Assembly: GCF_002161175.1 (NCBI RefSeq)
Contig: NZ_NFMA01000013.1
Location: 23,132-87,131, forward strand
Reading direction: 5' to 3'
DNA from: Flavonifractor sp. An100
GTDB taxonomy: Bacteria; Bacillota; Clostridia; Oscillospirales; Oscillospiraceae
DNA: 64,000 bases
Part shown: one piece after another, positions 34,582 to 42,485 of the stretch
Layout: each line of letters starts with the position of its first letter
How positions within the stretch are numbered: the stretch's first letter is position 1
Position numbers and translations under genes: made by a program
The notes under the pieces: model-generated
Told to the model about the DNA's origin: nothing
Databases searched by the model: none
What the model saw: only the letters and a program-made list of their open reading frames with translations

Positions 34582-35358
34582 CTATCCGCCTTGGATGGTG
34601 TTCTCCAGAGGGGAGAGGCGGGCCTGGCCCACCTCCGCCCCGGTTTGGTCATAAAAAGTGGCCAGGGCTAAAAACTCCGGGTTATGCTCCCCTCCGGGCT
34701 CGGCCCAGGTGTACAGGCTCTCCCAACTCAGCTGGGCCAGGGCCATCTGCTCCCCCACCCCGTTCCTCGGGGCGTCCTGCCAGGGAGTCTGGTCTTGGGC
34801 ATCTATCCGGAACAGAAATTCCCCGCAGGGCAGCCGCTCCCCCTCCACGGAGTAGGTCCAGCTCTCCTGCCAATAGTCCCCATCCAGGGCGGTGGGCAGC
34901 GCCAGAACAAGGAGTTCCCCATCAAACCCGATCCGGGTCATCCAGGCGGACAGCTCCAGCTCCAGCCGGGCGGAAACCGCCTTCTCCGGGGCGTCCATGG
35001 ACAGCAGCCAGGTGGTTGGCACATAGGCGTTCCGCAGCCCCGCCGCCACCATCAGCCCCGTCCCCTCCTCCGGCCAGTTCCAGAAGGAGAGGGCGCCGCC
35101 CTCCAGGTCACCCAGCACCACCTCCTCGGAGGTGAAGCCCACCACAAAGGGGTCCCCATTCTGCTCCACCTGGGCCACGATCTGGGATGGTTCCCTCAGA
35201 TAGCGCAGCTCCAGGCGGCGGAAGGCCAGGGCAGGGGGGAGGGGACAGCCCAGCGCCCCCCAAACCAGCCCCACCAGCACCAGGGTCAGGGCCAGATTGC
35301 GAAGGATTTTTCCCTTCCGCCCCAGGCGGGGGAGGGACCAGCCTTGTTTTTCTCTCAT
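34582..35358 (-). CDS. Single-pass membrane protein, second gene of module copy 1
   Basis: A 258-residue protein with a SLPRLGRKGKILRN basic motif, one membrane helix (about 20-40) and the conserved GCPLPPAL-FRRLELRYLREPSQIV stretch, followed by an extracytoplasmic domain. It is the paralogue of the 32989 gene. ATG at 35358 overlaps the stop of the 35355 gene by 4 nt (ATGA). Sixteen bp separate it from copy 2 of the module. I do not recognise the outer domain. Confidence 0.75.
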   Translation of the reverse strand: MREKQGWSLPRLGRKGKILRNLALTLVLVGLVWGALGCPLPPALAFRRLELRYLREPSQIVAQVEQNGDPFVVGFTSEEVVLGDLEGGALSFWNWPEEGTGLMVAAGLRNAYVPTTWLLSMDAPEKAVSARLELELSAWMTRIGFDGELLVLALPTALDGDYWQESWTYSVEGERLPCGEFLFRIDAQDQTPWQDAPRNGVGEQMALAQLSWESLYTWAEPGGEHNPEFLALATFYDQTGAEVGQARLSPLENTIQGG

Positions 35359-36260
35359 GTCCGCTCCTCCTTCAGGGGGACGGTAATGGCCCACTCTACG
35401 CCGCCCCAGTCATAGTCCAGCCGAAACCACTCCGCCTCCGGGGGGACCTCCCACACGGACAGCCGGAACCGCTGCTCCAGCCCCTGCCCCTCCAGTTCCA
35501 TGGCCAGAATGTAGGGCTCCCCCGTGCCGTGTCCCTGGCCGGTGTTTTGATAGGTGTTGCCCAAGCTGTCGGTGCCCGAAATGTAGTAGGCCGCCTCAGG
35601 ATGGAGGGACAGGCCGGGCAGGCCCGTCACCGTCAGCTCGCACTCCAGGGCGTACCGGGGGGACTGGACCCCCGGCTCCTCCACGCTTTCCCCCTCAAAC
35701 TGCCACAGGGCACCCCGGGTCACCTGCAGGGCATAGAGCCCCGCCCGGACCGTTTCCGTCCCCTCCACCCAGCGTATGGGGGTGCGGGTAATCCCCGTCT
35801 CCACCTCCGTCTCCCACTCCTGCCGGGGGAAGGGGGCCTCCGGATCCCCGGAGAGGTAGTATTCATAGACCAGGGCCCCATAGGGCACCTTGCCCTCGTT
35901 GGCCTCCTCCAGCATTCGCCAGGTATCCAGAGCGGAGAGGCCCCGCCAGCCCCACAGAACCAGCGCCAGGGTCAGGGTCAGCCCCAGGGTCCACTTGCTG
36001 GCCGTCCACAGGTAGCCCAGCCAGGGGGTGTGGATGCGCCCCAGCTCCCGGCCAATCTCCTCCGCCTGCCCCATCTCCTCCAACGCCCGCGCCCGGGCTT
36101 CCTCCGGAGACATGTCCGGAAAAATGCGCCGGAAATCCGCCTCCTTGTCCTCCAGGTGGGCGGCCAGCTCCGAGCGCACCGCTGCCCGGTCAGGGCCAAA
36201 GCGGATGCCTTTGGTGGCGGTGTCCAGCCATTCTGCCTCTCTTCGGTTGTCGGCTCCCAT
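35355..36260 (-). CDS. Permease-prefix/HAAS-domain membrane protein, first gene of module copy 1
   Basis: A 301-residue protein: EWLDTATKGIRFGPDRAAVR, HLEDKEADFRRIFPDMSPEEA, ALEEMGQAEEIGRELGRIHT, then WLGYLWTASK and a membrane helix (about 85-105) and an outer domain. The first 75 residues match the 33714 protein nearly position for position, while the outer domains have diverged. ATG at 36260 follows GGGGGGAG; an upstream ATG at 36281 lacks a comparable site. It lies 66 bp after the padR gene and is probably co-transcribed. Confidence 0.8.
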   Translation of the reverse strand: MGADNRREAEWLDTATKGIRFGPDRAAVRSELAAHLEDKEADFRRIFPDMSPEEARARALEEMGQAEEIGRELGRIHTPWLGYLWTASKWTLGLTLTLALVLWGWRGLSALDTWRMLEEANEGKVPYGALVYEYYLSGDPEAPFPRQEWETEVETGITRTPIRWVEGTETVRAGLYALQVTRGALWQFEGESVEEPGVQSPRYALECELTVTGLPGLSLHPEAAYYISGTDSLGNTYQNTGQGHGTGEPYILAMELEGQGLEQRFRLSVWEVPPEAEWFRLDYDWGGVEWAITVPLKEERT

Positions 36261-36326
36261 AGTCTCCCCCCTTGCCTTCATGAGGCGAAACGAAATTTTG
36301 CAGGACGTTTGTTTGCTCCCCTTCTC

Positions 36327-36677
36327 TCAGGAATAGGAGAGGGCGTTGGCTCCCCCGGAGAGCACGTCCTCCACCCCCTTGTGGAAGGCCGCCCACTCCG
36401 TCCGCTTCTCGTCCAGCAGCCGTTTGCCCTTTTTGGTCAGACGGTAATACTTCCGCTGCCGCCCCGTGGGCGCCTGCTGCTGGTAGGAGGAGAGGTACTT
36501 CTCCTTCTCCAGGGCGTGGAGAATGGGGTAGAGGGTCCCCTCCTGCATCTGAAAGGCGTCGTTGGAGCGGCGGGCCAGGGCCTCGATCATCTGATAGCCG
36601 TACATGTCCTCCTTCTCCAACAGTGCCAGCACCAGCAGAGTGCTGCTTCCGGCGATGAGTCCCTTGTCAAATTTCAT
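36327..36677 (-). CDS. PadR family transcriptional regulator
   Basis: A 116-residue PadR regulator: MKFDKGLIAGSSTLLVLALL, EKEDMYGYQMIEALARRSND, FQMQEGTLYPILHALEKEKY, then SSYQQQAPTGRQRKYYRLTK, the full PadR winged helix. The ATG at 36677 is chosen because the motif begins there. It heads a five-gene cluster with the two duplicated membrane-protein modules, and a 45-bp palindrome overlaps its promoter. Autorepression is therefore likely, with the signal unknown. Confidence 0.93.
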   Translation of the reverse strand: MKFDKGLIAGSSTLLVLALLEKEDMYGYQMIEALARRSNDAFQMQEGTLYPILHALEKEKYLSSYQQQAPTGRQRKYYRLTKKGKRLLDEKRTEWAAFHKGVEDVLSGGANALSYS

Positions 36678-36720
36678 GCTCCGCCATCCTTTCCCGGGGA
36701 ATATCCCCGCACCAAAGATA

Positions 36721-36765
36721 ATACCTTGATTCTCTAGGTATAGTATACCTAGAGAATCAAGGTAT
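36721..36765. promoter_or_regulatory. 45-bp perfect palindrome, presumed PadR operator
   Basis: Two 22-bp arms with a single central G (36743) are exact inverted copies. The inner part reads CTAGGTATA-G-TATACCTAG and the outer part ACCTTGATTCT and its complement. It covers the spacer and -10 of the padR promoter. Confidence 0.85.
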
Positions 36766-36770
36766 GTCAA
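36742..36770 (-). promoter_or_regulatory. Promoter of the padR/module operon
   Basis: Minus strand TTGACA (36765-36770), 17-nt spacer, TATACT (36742-36747), almost entirely inside the palindrome at 36721-36765. Confidence 0.85.
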
Positions 36771-36773
36771 CAC

Positions 36774-36811
36774 AAAAAAAGCGGCGGACGCATGGGAGGG
36801 ATGCGTCCGCC
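36774..36811 (-). terminator. Terminator of the glycosyltransferase gene
   Basis: GGCGGACGCAT / ATGCGTCCGCC with a 7-nt loop at 36783-36811, followed on the minus strand by GCTTTTTTT. Confidence 0.9.
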
Positions 36812-36837
36812 GGCATGGGCTTTCAGAGGGAGGTCAT

Positions 36838-37869
36838 TTAATTGAACTTGTAGATCTTCCGGGCCAGGCGGTACAGACCCACGGACAGCCGCCGTCCCTG
36901 GTAGCCGGGGAAGGCGGTAAAAGCGGAGACAGCCCGGTACTTCATTTTATGGTAGATGCCGCTGTCCACTCCCCGCAGATACTCCCACAGCTGGGTGCGC
37001 TTGCCCAGGGCCTCGGGAGTGCCGTCAATGACCAGGAAGATGGAGGAAATGGCCATCATCATGGCCAGGTAGCTGAACATGTACCGGCCCAGCTTCTTGT
37101 GCTGCTGGGAGACCAGGTTCAGGTCGTGGGAGTCGATCATCTGGTAGGTGACCCGCAGCTGCTGGTCCACCCGGGTGACCATGACCTTCTCGTTGACGGA
37201 CTGGTCGGAGCGGCCAATGAAGTAGCGGTACAGGTCCACATCCAGGTAGTAGATGTTCTTCACCGAGGGCAGGGGCTGGTAGACGAAAATGTTGTCCACA
37301 TAGAAGGTGTGCTTGGGCAGCTCCAGACCGCAGTCCCGAAGCATCTGGGTACGGTAGATCACCGAGTGCATGAGCAGGTACTGGGAGGGACGGAAGCGGC
37401 CGATCTGGTCCCAGTTGAAGACCCGGTTGCGGGGGAACACGTTGCGGTAGTGCATCACCCGCTGGGTGTTGGTCTCGGCGTGCTCGTAGACGTAGTTGCA
37501 CACCATCATGTCGATGGGCTTTCCGTCCTTTTCAAACTGGCGCAGCTTGTCCAGAGCCTTGTGCAGGGAGGGAACGTCCACCCAGTCATCGGAGTCCACC
37601 ACCTTATAATATTGACCCCGGGCGTTGCGCAGGCCCTGGTTGACCCCCTCTCCGTGGCCGCCGTTGGGCTGGTGGATGGCTCGGACAATGTCCGGGTACT
37701 GCTCCTGGTAGCGGTCGCAGATGGCGGGGGTGTCGTCCTTGGTGGAGCCGTCGTCCACCAGAATGATCTCAATGTCGTCGCCCCCCTGGAGCAGGGTGTC
37801 CACACAGTGCTCCATATAGGCGGCGGAGTTGTAGCAGGGGACAGCAAAGGTAATCAGCTTATCCATCAT
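36838..37869 (-). CDS. Family 2 glycosyltransferase
   Basis: A 343-residue GT-A enzyme: ITFAVPCYNSAAYMEHCVDT, IEIILVDDGSTKDDTPAICD with the nucleotide-sugar Asp residues, NGGHGEGVNQGLRNARGQYY, and VVDSDDWVDV, the DxD-type metal site. The C-terminal part has no clear membrane helix. It follows the UDP-galactopyranose mutase gene by 39 bp, suggesting that it builds a cell-surface polysaccharide, perhaps with galactofuranose. Donor and acceptor are not deducible. Confidence 0.9.
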   Translation of the reverse strand: MMDKLITFAVPCYNSAAYMEHCVDTLLQGGDDIEIILVDDGSTKDDTPAICDRYQEQYPDIVRAIHQPNGGHGEGVNQGLRNARGQYYKVVDSDDWVDVPSLHKALDKLRQFEKDGKPIDMMVCNYVYEHAETNTQRVMHYRNVFPRNRVFNWDQIGRFRPSQYLLMHSVIYRTQMLRDCGLELPKHTFYVDNIFVYQPLPSVKNIYYLDVDLYRYFIGRSDQSVNEKVMVTRVDQQLRVTYQMIDSHDLNLVSQQHKKLGRYMFSYLAMMMAISSIFLVIDGTPEALGKRTQLWEYLRGVDSGIYHKMKYRAVSAFTAFPGYQGRRLSVGLYRLARKIYKFN

Positions 37870-37908
37870 GGTCTCTCTCCTATGTGATTGGCGGACCGCC
37901 GTCCACCA

Positions 37909-39078
37909 TTACTTGTTCAGCTCCTCCGCCAGGGCCAGAGCCCGGCCGGCGATGGCATCCATATTGTAGTATTTGTACTCGGCCAGCCGTCCCAGCAGGT
38001 GGAGGTTGGGGATGGCGTCGGCCAGGGCCTTGTACTTGGCGTACAGGGCGTTATTTTCCGGGTTGATGATGGCGTAGTAGGGCACCTCTTCCAGGATCCC
38101 CCCATAGGCCTTGGAGTACTCCTTGACGATGGTGGTCTTTCCCGGCAAGGTCTGGCCGGTGAGGTGCTTAAACTCGGTGATGCGGGTGTAGTCCTGGTCC
38201 ACGGTGTAGTTCACCGTGCCGTAGCCCTGGAAGTCGTCCTGGGGGAGGGTCTCAAAGCGGAAGTCCAGGGTGCGGTAGGGGAGGGGACCATAACGGAAGG
38301 TGAACAATTCGTCGGCCTGTCCGGTGTAGATGACCGCCCCGGGGAAGTTCTCCCCATCCACCGTCACCCCGCCCTCGGTCACCTTCAGCCGCTCCAGGGC
38401 GTCCACCCCCAGCTCCACAGTGAGGTTGGGGTGGCAGAGCATCTTCTCAAACATGGGGGTGTAGCCTTTCAGGGGCATGCCCTGGTAGGTATCCTGGAAA
38501 TAGCGGTCGTCCCGGGAGAGGAACACGGGCACCCGGGCGGTGGTGTTGGGGTCGATGTCCTCGGGCTTCTGGCCCCACTGCTTCATGGTGTAGTGGACGA
38601 AAACGTGCTCATAGACGTAGTCGGCCAGGGCGGAAATCTCCGGGTCGGAGTTCTGGCGCAGCTCCAGGATGGTCACCTTTTTCTCCGCCCCGTAGGCGGC
38701 CATGAGCTTTTCCCCCAGCCGCTTTCCCTCCTCCGCTCCGAAGGCGGTCTCCAGGGAGGTGAGGTTGAAGGGGACGGGGTAACGCAGGCGGCCGCCCTGC
38801 TCATCGGGGATGTCGGCCACCACCCGGTGCTGGTAGTCCCGCCACTGGGTGAACCGGGACAGCCAATCATAGACCTTTTGGTCGTTGGTGTGGAAAATAT
38901 GGGGGCCGTACTGATGGATCAGCACTCCGGCCTCGTCCAGCCGGTCGTAGGCGTTGCCCGCCACATGGGGGCGGCGCTCCAGCACCCGCACCCGCTTGCC
39001 GCCCTCCGCCAGGCAGCGGGCGCAAACGCTGCCGGCGTAGCCCGCACCCACCACCAGCACGTCAAATGGATTCTGCAA
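37909..39078 (-). CDS. glf: UDP-galactopyranose mutase
   Basis: A 389-residue flavoenzyme interconverting UDP-galactopyranose and UDP-galactofuranose. The N-terminal Rossmann motif is VLVVGAGYAGSVCARCLAEG, and HQYGPHIFHTNDQKVYDWL is the characteristic Glf segment. Also seen are TMKQWGQKPEDIDPN and FKHLTGQTLPGKTTIVKEYS. The start is a TTG (39078) with AAGGTGGG upstream. Galactofuranose is used in bacterial surface glycans; the adjacent GT2 is the natural partner. Confidence 0.95.
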   Translation of the reverse strand: MQNPFDVLVVGAGYAGSVCARCLAEGGKRVRVLERRPHVAGNAYDRLDEAGVLIHQYGPHIFHTNDQKVYDWLSRFTQWRDYQHRVVADIPDEQGGRLRYPVPFNLTSLETAFGAEEGKRLGEKLMAAYGAEKKVTILELRQNSDPEISALADYVYEHVFVHYTMKQWGQKPEDIDPNTTARVPVFLSRDDRYFQDTYQGMPLKGYTPMFEKMLCHPNLTVELGVDALERLKVTEGGVTVDGENFPGAVIYTGQADELFTFRYGPLPYRTLDFRFETLPQDDFQGYGTVNYTVDQDYTRITEFKHLTGQTLPGKTTIVKEYSKAYGGILEEVPYYAIINPENNALYAKYKALADAIPNLHLLGRLAEYKYYNMDAIAGRALALAEELNK

Positions 39079-39117
39079 TGGGATATCCCACCTTTCCGGC
39101 CCCGGGCCGGGACCGTG

Positions 39118-39136
39118 TATTATCGGAATGATAATA
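39118..39136. promoter_or_regulatory. Inverted repeat TATTATC-N5-GATAATA upstream of glf
   Basis: A perfect 7-bp inverted repeat about 40 bp upstream of the glf start and next to a TATACT-like -10 on the minus strand. Candidate operator only; no regulator gene is adjacent. The rest of 39137-39222 shows nothing else. Confidence 0.35.
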
Positions 39137-39222
39137 GTCAGTATAACACATTCCCAGAGAAAAAGGAATTAAAATTCCTTGAAGATTGGGTAAAATACCC
39201 CTAAAGTCCAGCGCCTTCCCCC

Positions 39223-39251
39223 TTGACATCCCGCAAAGAAACCGATAAGAT
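39223..39251 (+). promoter_or_regulatory. Promoter of the T-box/ileS transcript
   Basis: TTGACA (39223-39228), 17-nt spacer, TAAGAT (39246-39251); start predicted near 39258. Confidence 0.85.
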
Positions 39252-39257
39252 AAGAGA

Positions 39258-39534
39258 GCTTATATGGTTTACACGCGCGGATGAGGACAAGTACACCCTC
39301 CGCTCCCCGTTTTAGAGAGCCGCCGTTTGGTGCAAGGCGGACGGGGGAGAGGGCGGAAGATCACCTCGGAGCAGAGGGCCCAACCCCCGGTTTTGGGGCA
39401 GTAAGCCTTTCCGGACGGCCCCCGTTACCGGGCCGGACTTGAGTGGCCGGAGGAGCCCCTTTCTCCGGCAAGAAGAGTGGTACCGCAGAGGTTTCGTTTG
39501 CCTTTGTCTCTTTGTTGGAGACAAGGGCTTTTTT
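39258..39534 (+). ncRNA. T-box leader, isoleucine-specific
   Basis: The leader contains the T-box core AGAGTGGTACCGCA at 39474-39487, whose TGGT pairs with the uncharged tRNA 3' end. Stem I carries a candidate specifier ATC (39360-39362) within GAAGATCACCTCGGAG. The intrinsic terminator is at 39500-39534. ATC decodes isoleucine, which agrees with ileS downstream. Uncharged tRNA-Ile would stabilise the antiterminator and allow readthrough. Confidence 0.93.
39500..39534 (+). terminator. T-box-controlled terminator
   Basis: GCCTTTGTCTC pairs with GAGACAAGGGC around a 7-nt loop, followed by six T. It overlaps the mutually exclusive antiterminator formed with the T-box sequence. Confidence 0.9.
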
Positions 39535-39643
39535 GTTTTCTTGTTCCTTTTTTGAAAAAAAGGAACCGAAAAAACTTCCTGCCCTCTTTCCGGAAACCCA
39601 CAGCAAACAAATCAAACTTTCACATAGACGGAGGCACACAAAC

Positions 39644-42406
39644 ATGGACTACAACAAGACCATCCAGCTGCCCAAGACCGACTTCCCCATGCGGGCGGGC
39701 CTGCCTAACCGGGAGCCGGGCATGCTGGAGCACTGGAACCAGATGGACCTGTACCACGAGCTGCTGAAGAAGAACGAGGGCAAGCCCCGCTTCTCCCTCC
39801 ACGACGGCCCTCCCTTCTCCAACGGCAACCTGCACATGGGCCACGCCCTGAACAAGTCCCTGAAAGACTTCATCACCCGGATGTACGCCATGCGGGGCCG
39901 CTACACCCCCTACATCCCCGGCTGGGACAACCACGGCATGCCCATTGAGAGCGCCATCATCAAGGAGCAGAAGCTCAACCGCAAGAACATGTCCGTCCCC
40001 GAGTTCCGCACCGCCTGCCACAACTACGCCCAGAAGTACATCGACATCCAGATGGACGGCTTCAAGCGCATGGGCGTGCTGGGGGACTGGGAGCACCCCT
40101 ACAAGACCATGGACCCCGGCTTTGAGGCCGAGGAGGTAAAGGTCTTTGGGGAGATGTACAAGAAGGGCTACATCTACAAGGGCCTCAAGCCCGTGTACTG
40201 GTGCCCCAAGGACGAGACCGCCCTGGCCGAGGCGGAGATCGAGTACCAGGACGACCCCTGTACCACCGTGTACGTAAAGTTCCAGGTTAAGGACGACCAG
40301 GGCAAGCTCAGCCAGTACGGCGATCTTTCCAAGATGTACTTCCTCATCTGGACCACCACCATCTGGACCCTGCCCGGCAACCTGGCCATCGCCGTCCACC
40401 CCCGGGAGAGCTACGTGCTGGTGAAGGCGGACAACGGCGAGCAGTATATCCTGGCCGAGGCCCTGTGCGCCAAGGTCATGAAGGTGGGCGGCATCGAGCA
40501 CTACGAGATCGTCAAGCAGTTCCAGGGCTCCGACTTTGAGTATATGCTGGCCCAGCACCCCTTCCTGGACAAGACCTCCCAGCTGTGCTGCGCCGAGTAC
40601 GTGACCATGGACTCCGGTACCGGCTGCGTCCACACCGCCCCCGGCTTCGGCGCCGACGACTACGAGACCTGCAAGCGCTACAAGATCGACATGGTGGTCC
40701 CCGTGGACGACCAGGGCCGTCACACCGACTACGCCGGCAAGTACGCCGGCATGAAGACCGACGAGTCCAACCCCGTCATTCTGGCGGACATGAAGGAGAG
40801 CGGCGCCCTCTTTGCCAGCGAGGACATCGTTCACTCCTACCCTCACTGCTGGCGGTGCAAGAACCCCATCATCTTCCGGGCTACCCCCCAGTGGTTCTGC
40901 TCCGTGGACGCCTTCAAGGACGAGGCCTGCGCCGCCTGCGACGACGTGCGCTGGGTGCCCGCCTGGGGCATCGACCGGATGAAGTCCATGATCCGGGAGC
41001 GTGCCGACTGGTGTATCTCCCGTCAGCGCCGGTGGGGCCTGCCCATCCCCGTGTTCTACTGTGCCGACTGCGGCAAGCCCATCTGCACCGACGAGACCAT
41101 CGCCGCGGTGAGCAAGCTCTTTGGGGAGAAGGGCTCCAACGCCTGGTATGAGATGGAGGCCGCCGACATCCTGCCCAAGGACTTCGCCTGCCCCCACTGC
41201 TTGTCCAAGTCCGGCTTCACCAAGGAGGAGGACACCCTGGACGGCTGGTTCGACTCCGGCTCCACCCACTTCGCCTCCATGAAGAAGGACCAGGGCTTCT
41301 GGCCCGCCGACATGTACCTGGAGGGCCTGGACCAGTACCGCGGCTGGTTCCAGTCCAGCCTGCTCACCGCTGTGGGCGCTCTGGGCCAGGGCGCTCCCTT
41401 CAAGGAGTGCGTCACCCACGGCTGGACGGTGGACGGCGAGGGCAAGGCCATGCACAAGTCCCTGGGCAACGGCGTGGACCCCGCTGACATCTTCAAGAAA
41501 TACGGCGCCGACCTGCTCCGTCTGTGGGCGGGCTCCGCGGACTACCATGTGGACGTGCGCTGCTCCGACAACATCTTCAAGCAGCTGTCCCAGAACTACC
41601 TGAAATTCCGCAACACCGCCCGGTACTGCCTGGGCAACCTGGCGGGCTTCGACCCCAACCACCTGGTTGGGCCCGAGGAGATGCTGGAGCTGGACAAGTG
41701 GGCGGTGACCAAGCTCAATGAGCTCATTGCCAAGTGCTTCGCCGCCTATGACAACTATGAGTTCCATGTGGTCTCCCACGCCATCAACGACTTCTGCGTG
41801 GTGGAGCTGTCCAGCTTCTATCTGGACATCATCAAGGACCGGCTGTACTGCGACGAGGCCGACGGCCTCTCCCGCCGCTCTGCCCAGACCGCCCTGTGGC
41901 TCATTCTGGACACCATCACCAAGCTCTTCGCCCCCATCCTCTGCTTCACCTGCGACGAGATCTGGCTGTCCATGCCCCACCGGGATGGAGACGATGGCCG
42001 CAACGTGGTCCTCAACGAGATGAACCAGCCCTTCACCGCCTACGCCCTGGACGAGGACGCCATGGCCGCCTGGGCCGGTCTCATCGACGTGCGCAACCAG
42101 GTCAACGCCGCCCTGGAGAGCGCCCGGAACGAGAAGAAGATCGGCAAGAGCCTGGAAGCCAAGGTCACCATCCCCGCCGCCAAGCTGGCCGGTGCCCGTC
42201 AGGTCAACCTGGAGGAGCTGGCCGACCTGCTCATCGTCTCCCAGGTGGAGGTGTCCGAGGACGCCGCTGAGGTGCAGGTGGCTCCCGCCCAGGGAGAGAA
42301 GTGCGAGCGGTGCTGGAAGCGCCACCCCATGGTGGGCTCCGACCCCAAGCACCCCACCCTGTGCCCCCGCTGCGCCAAGGTGGTAGCCGCTCTGGACGTG
42401 GAGTGA
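39644..42406 (+). CDS. ileS: Isoleucyl-tRNA synthetase
   Basis: A 920-residue class I synthetase. The HIGH motif appears as HMGH within NGNLHMGHALNKSLKDF. The KMSKS loop reads KAMHKSLGN, a variant in which the first Lys is kept and Met-Ser is altered. The editing CP1 domain includes IWTTTIWTLPGNLAIAVHP. The C-terminal zinc finger has CERCWKRHPM and CPRCAKV. Length and architecture fit the bacterial type 1 enzyme. ATG at 39644 has GGAGG 9 nt upstream; longer in-frame readings would overlap the T-box and are rejected. Confidence 0.98.
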   Translation: MDYNKTIQLPKTDFPMRAGLPNREPGMLEHWNQMDLYHELLKKNEGKPRFSLHDGPPFSNGNLHMGHALNKSLKDFITRMYAMRGRYTPYIPGWDNHGMPIESAIIKEQKLNRKNMSVPEFRTACHNYAQKYIDIQMDGFKRMGVLGDWEHPYKTMDPGFEAEEVKVFGEMYKKGYIYKGLKPVYWCPKDETALAEAEIEYQDDPCTTVYVKFQVKDDQGKLSQYGDLSKMYFLIWTTTIWTLPGNLAIAVHPRESYVLVKADNGEQYILAEALCAKVMKVGGIEHYEIVKQFQGSDFEYMLAQHPFLDKTSQLCCAEYVTMDSGTGCVHTAPGFGADDYETCKRYKIDMVVPVDDQGRHTDYAGKYAGMKTDESNPVILADMKESGALFASEDIVHSYPHCWRCKNPIIFRATPQWFCSVDAFKDEACAACDDVRWVPAWGIDRMKSMIRERADWCISRQRRWGLPIPVFYCADCGKPICTDETIAAVSKLFGEKGSNAWYEMEAADILPKDFACPHCLSKSGFTKEEDTLDGWFDSGSTHFASMKKDQGFWPADMYLEGLDQYRGWFQSSLLTAVGALGQGAPFKECVTHGWTVDGEGKAMHKSLGNGVDPADIFKKYGADLLRLWAGSADYHVDVRCSDNIFKQLSQNYLKFRNTARYCLGNLAGFDPNHLVGPEEMLELDKWAVTKLNELIAKCFAAYDNYEFHVVSHAINDFCVVELSSFYLDIIKDRLYCDEADGLSRRSAQTALWLILDTITKLFAPILCFTCDEIWLSMPHRDGDDGRNVVLNEMNQPFTAYALDEDAMAAWAGLIDVRNQVNAALESARNEKKIGKSLEAKVTIPAAKLAGARQVNLEELADLLIVSQVEVSEDAAEVQVAPAQGEKCERCWKRHPMVGSDPKHPTLCPRCAKVVAALDVE

Positions 42407-42434
42407 TCGCTCCGTACACCCTATCCAATAGCAA

Positions 42435-42468
42435 GCCCCGCCGCCCATTTGGGCGGCGGGGCGTTTTT
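42435..42468 (+). terminator. Intrinsic terminator after ileS
   Basis: GCCCCGCCGCCCA-TTT-GGGCGGCGGGGC stem followed by GTTTTT. On the minus strand it could also serve the BlaR gene, though without a T-run. Confidence 0.93.
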
Positions 42469-42485
42469 CACCGTGTGGCCCGGCC

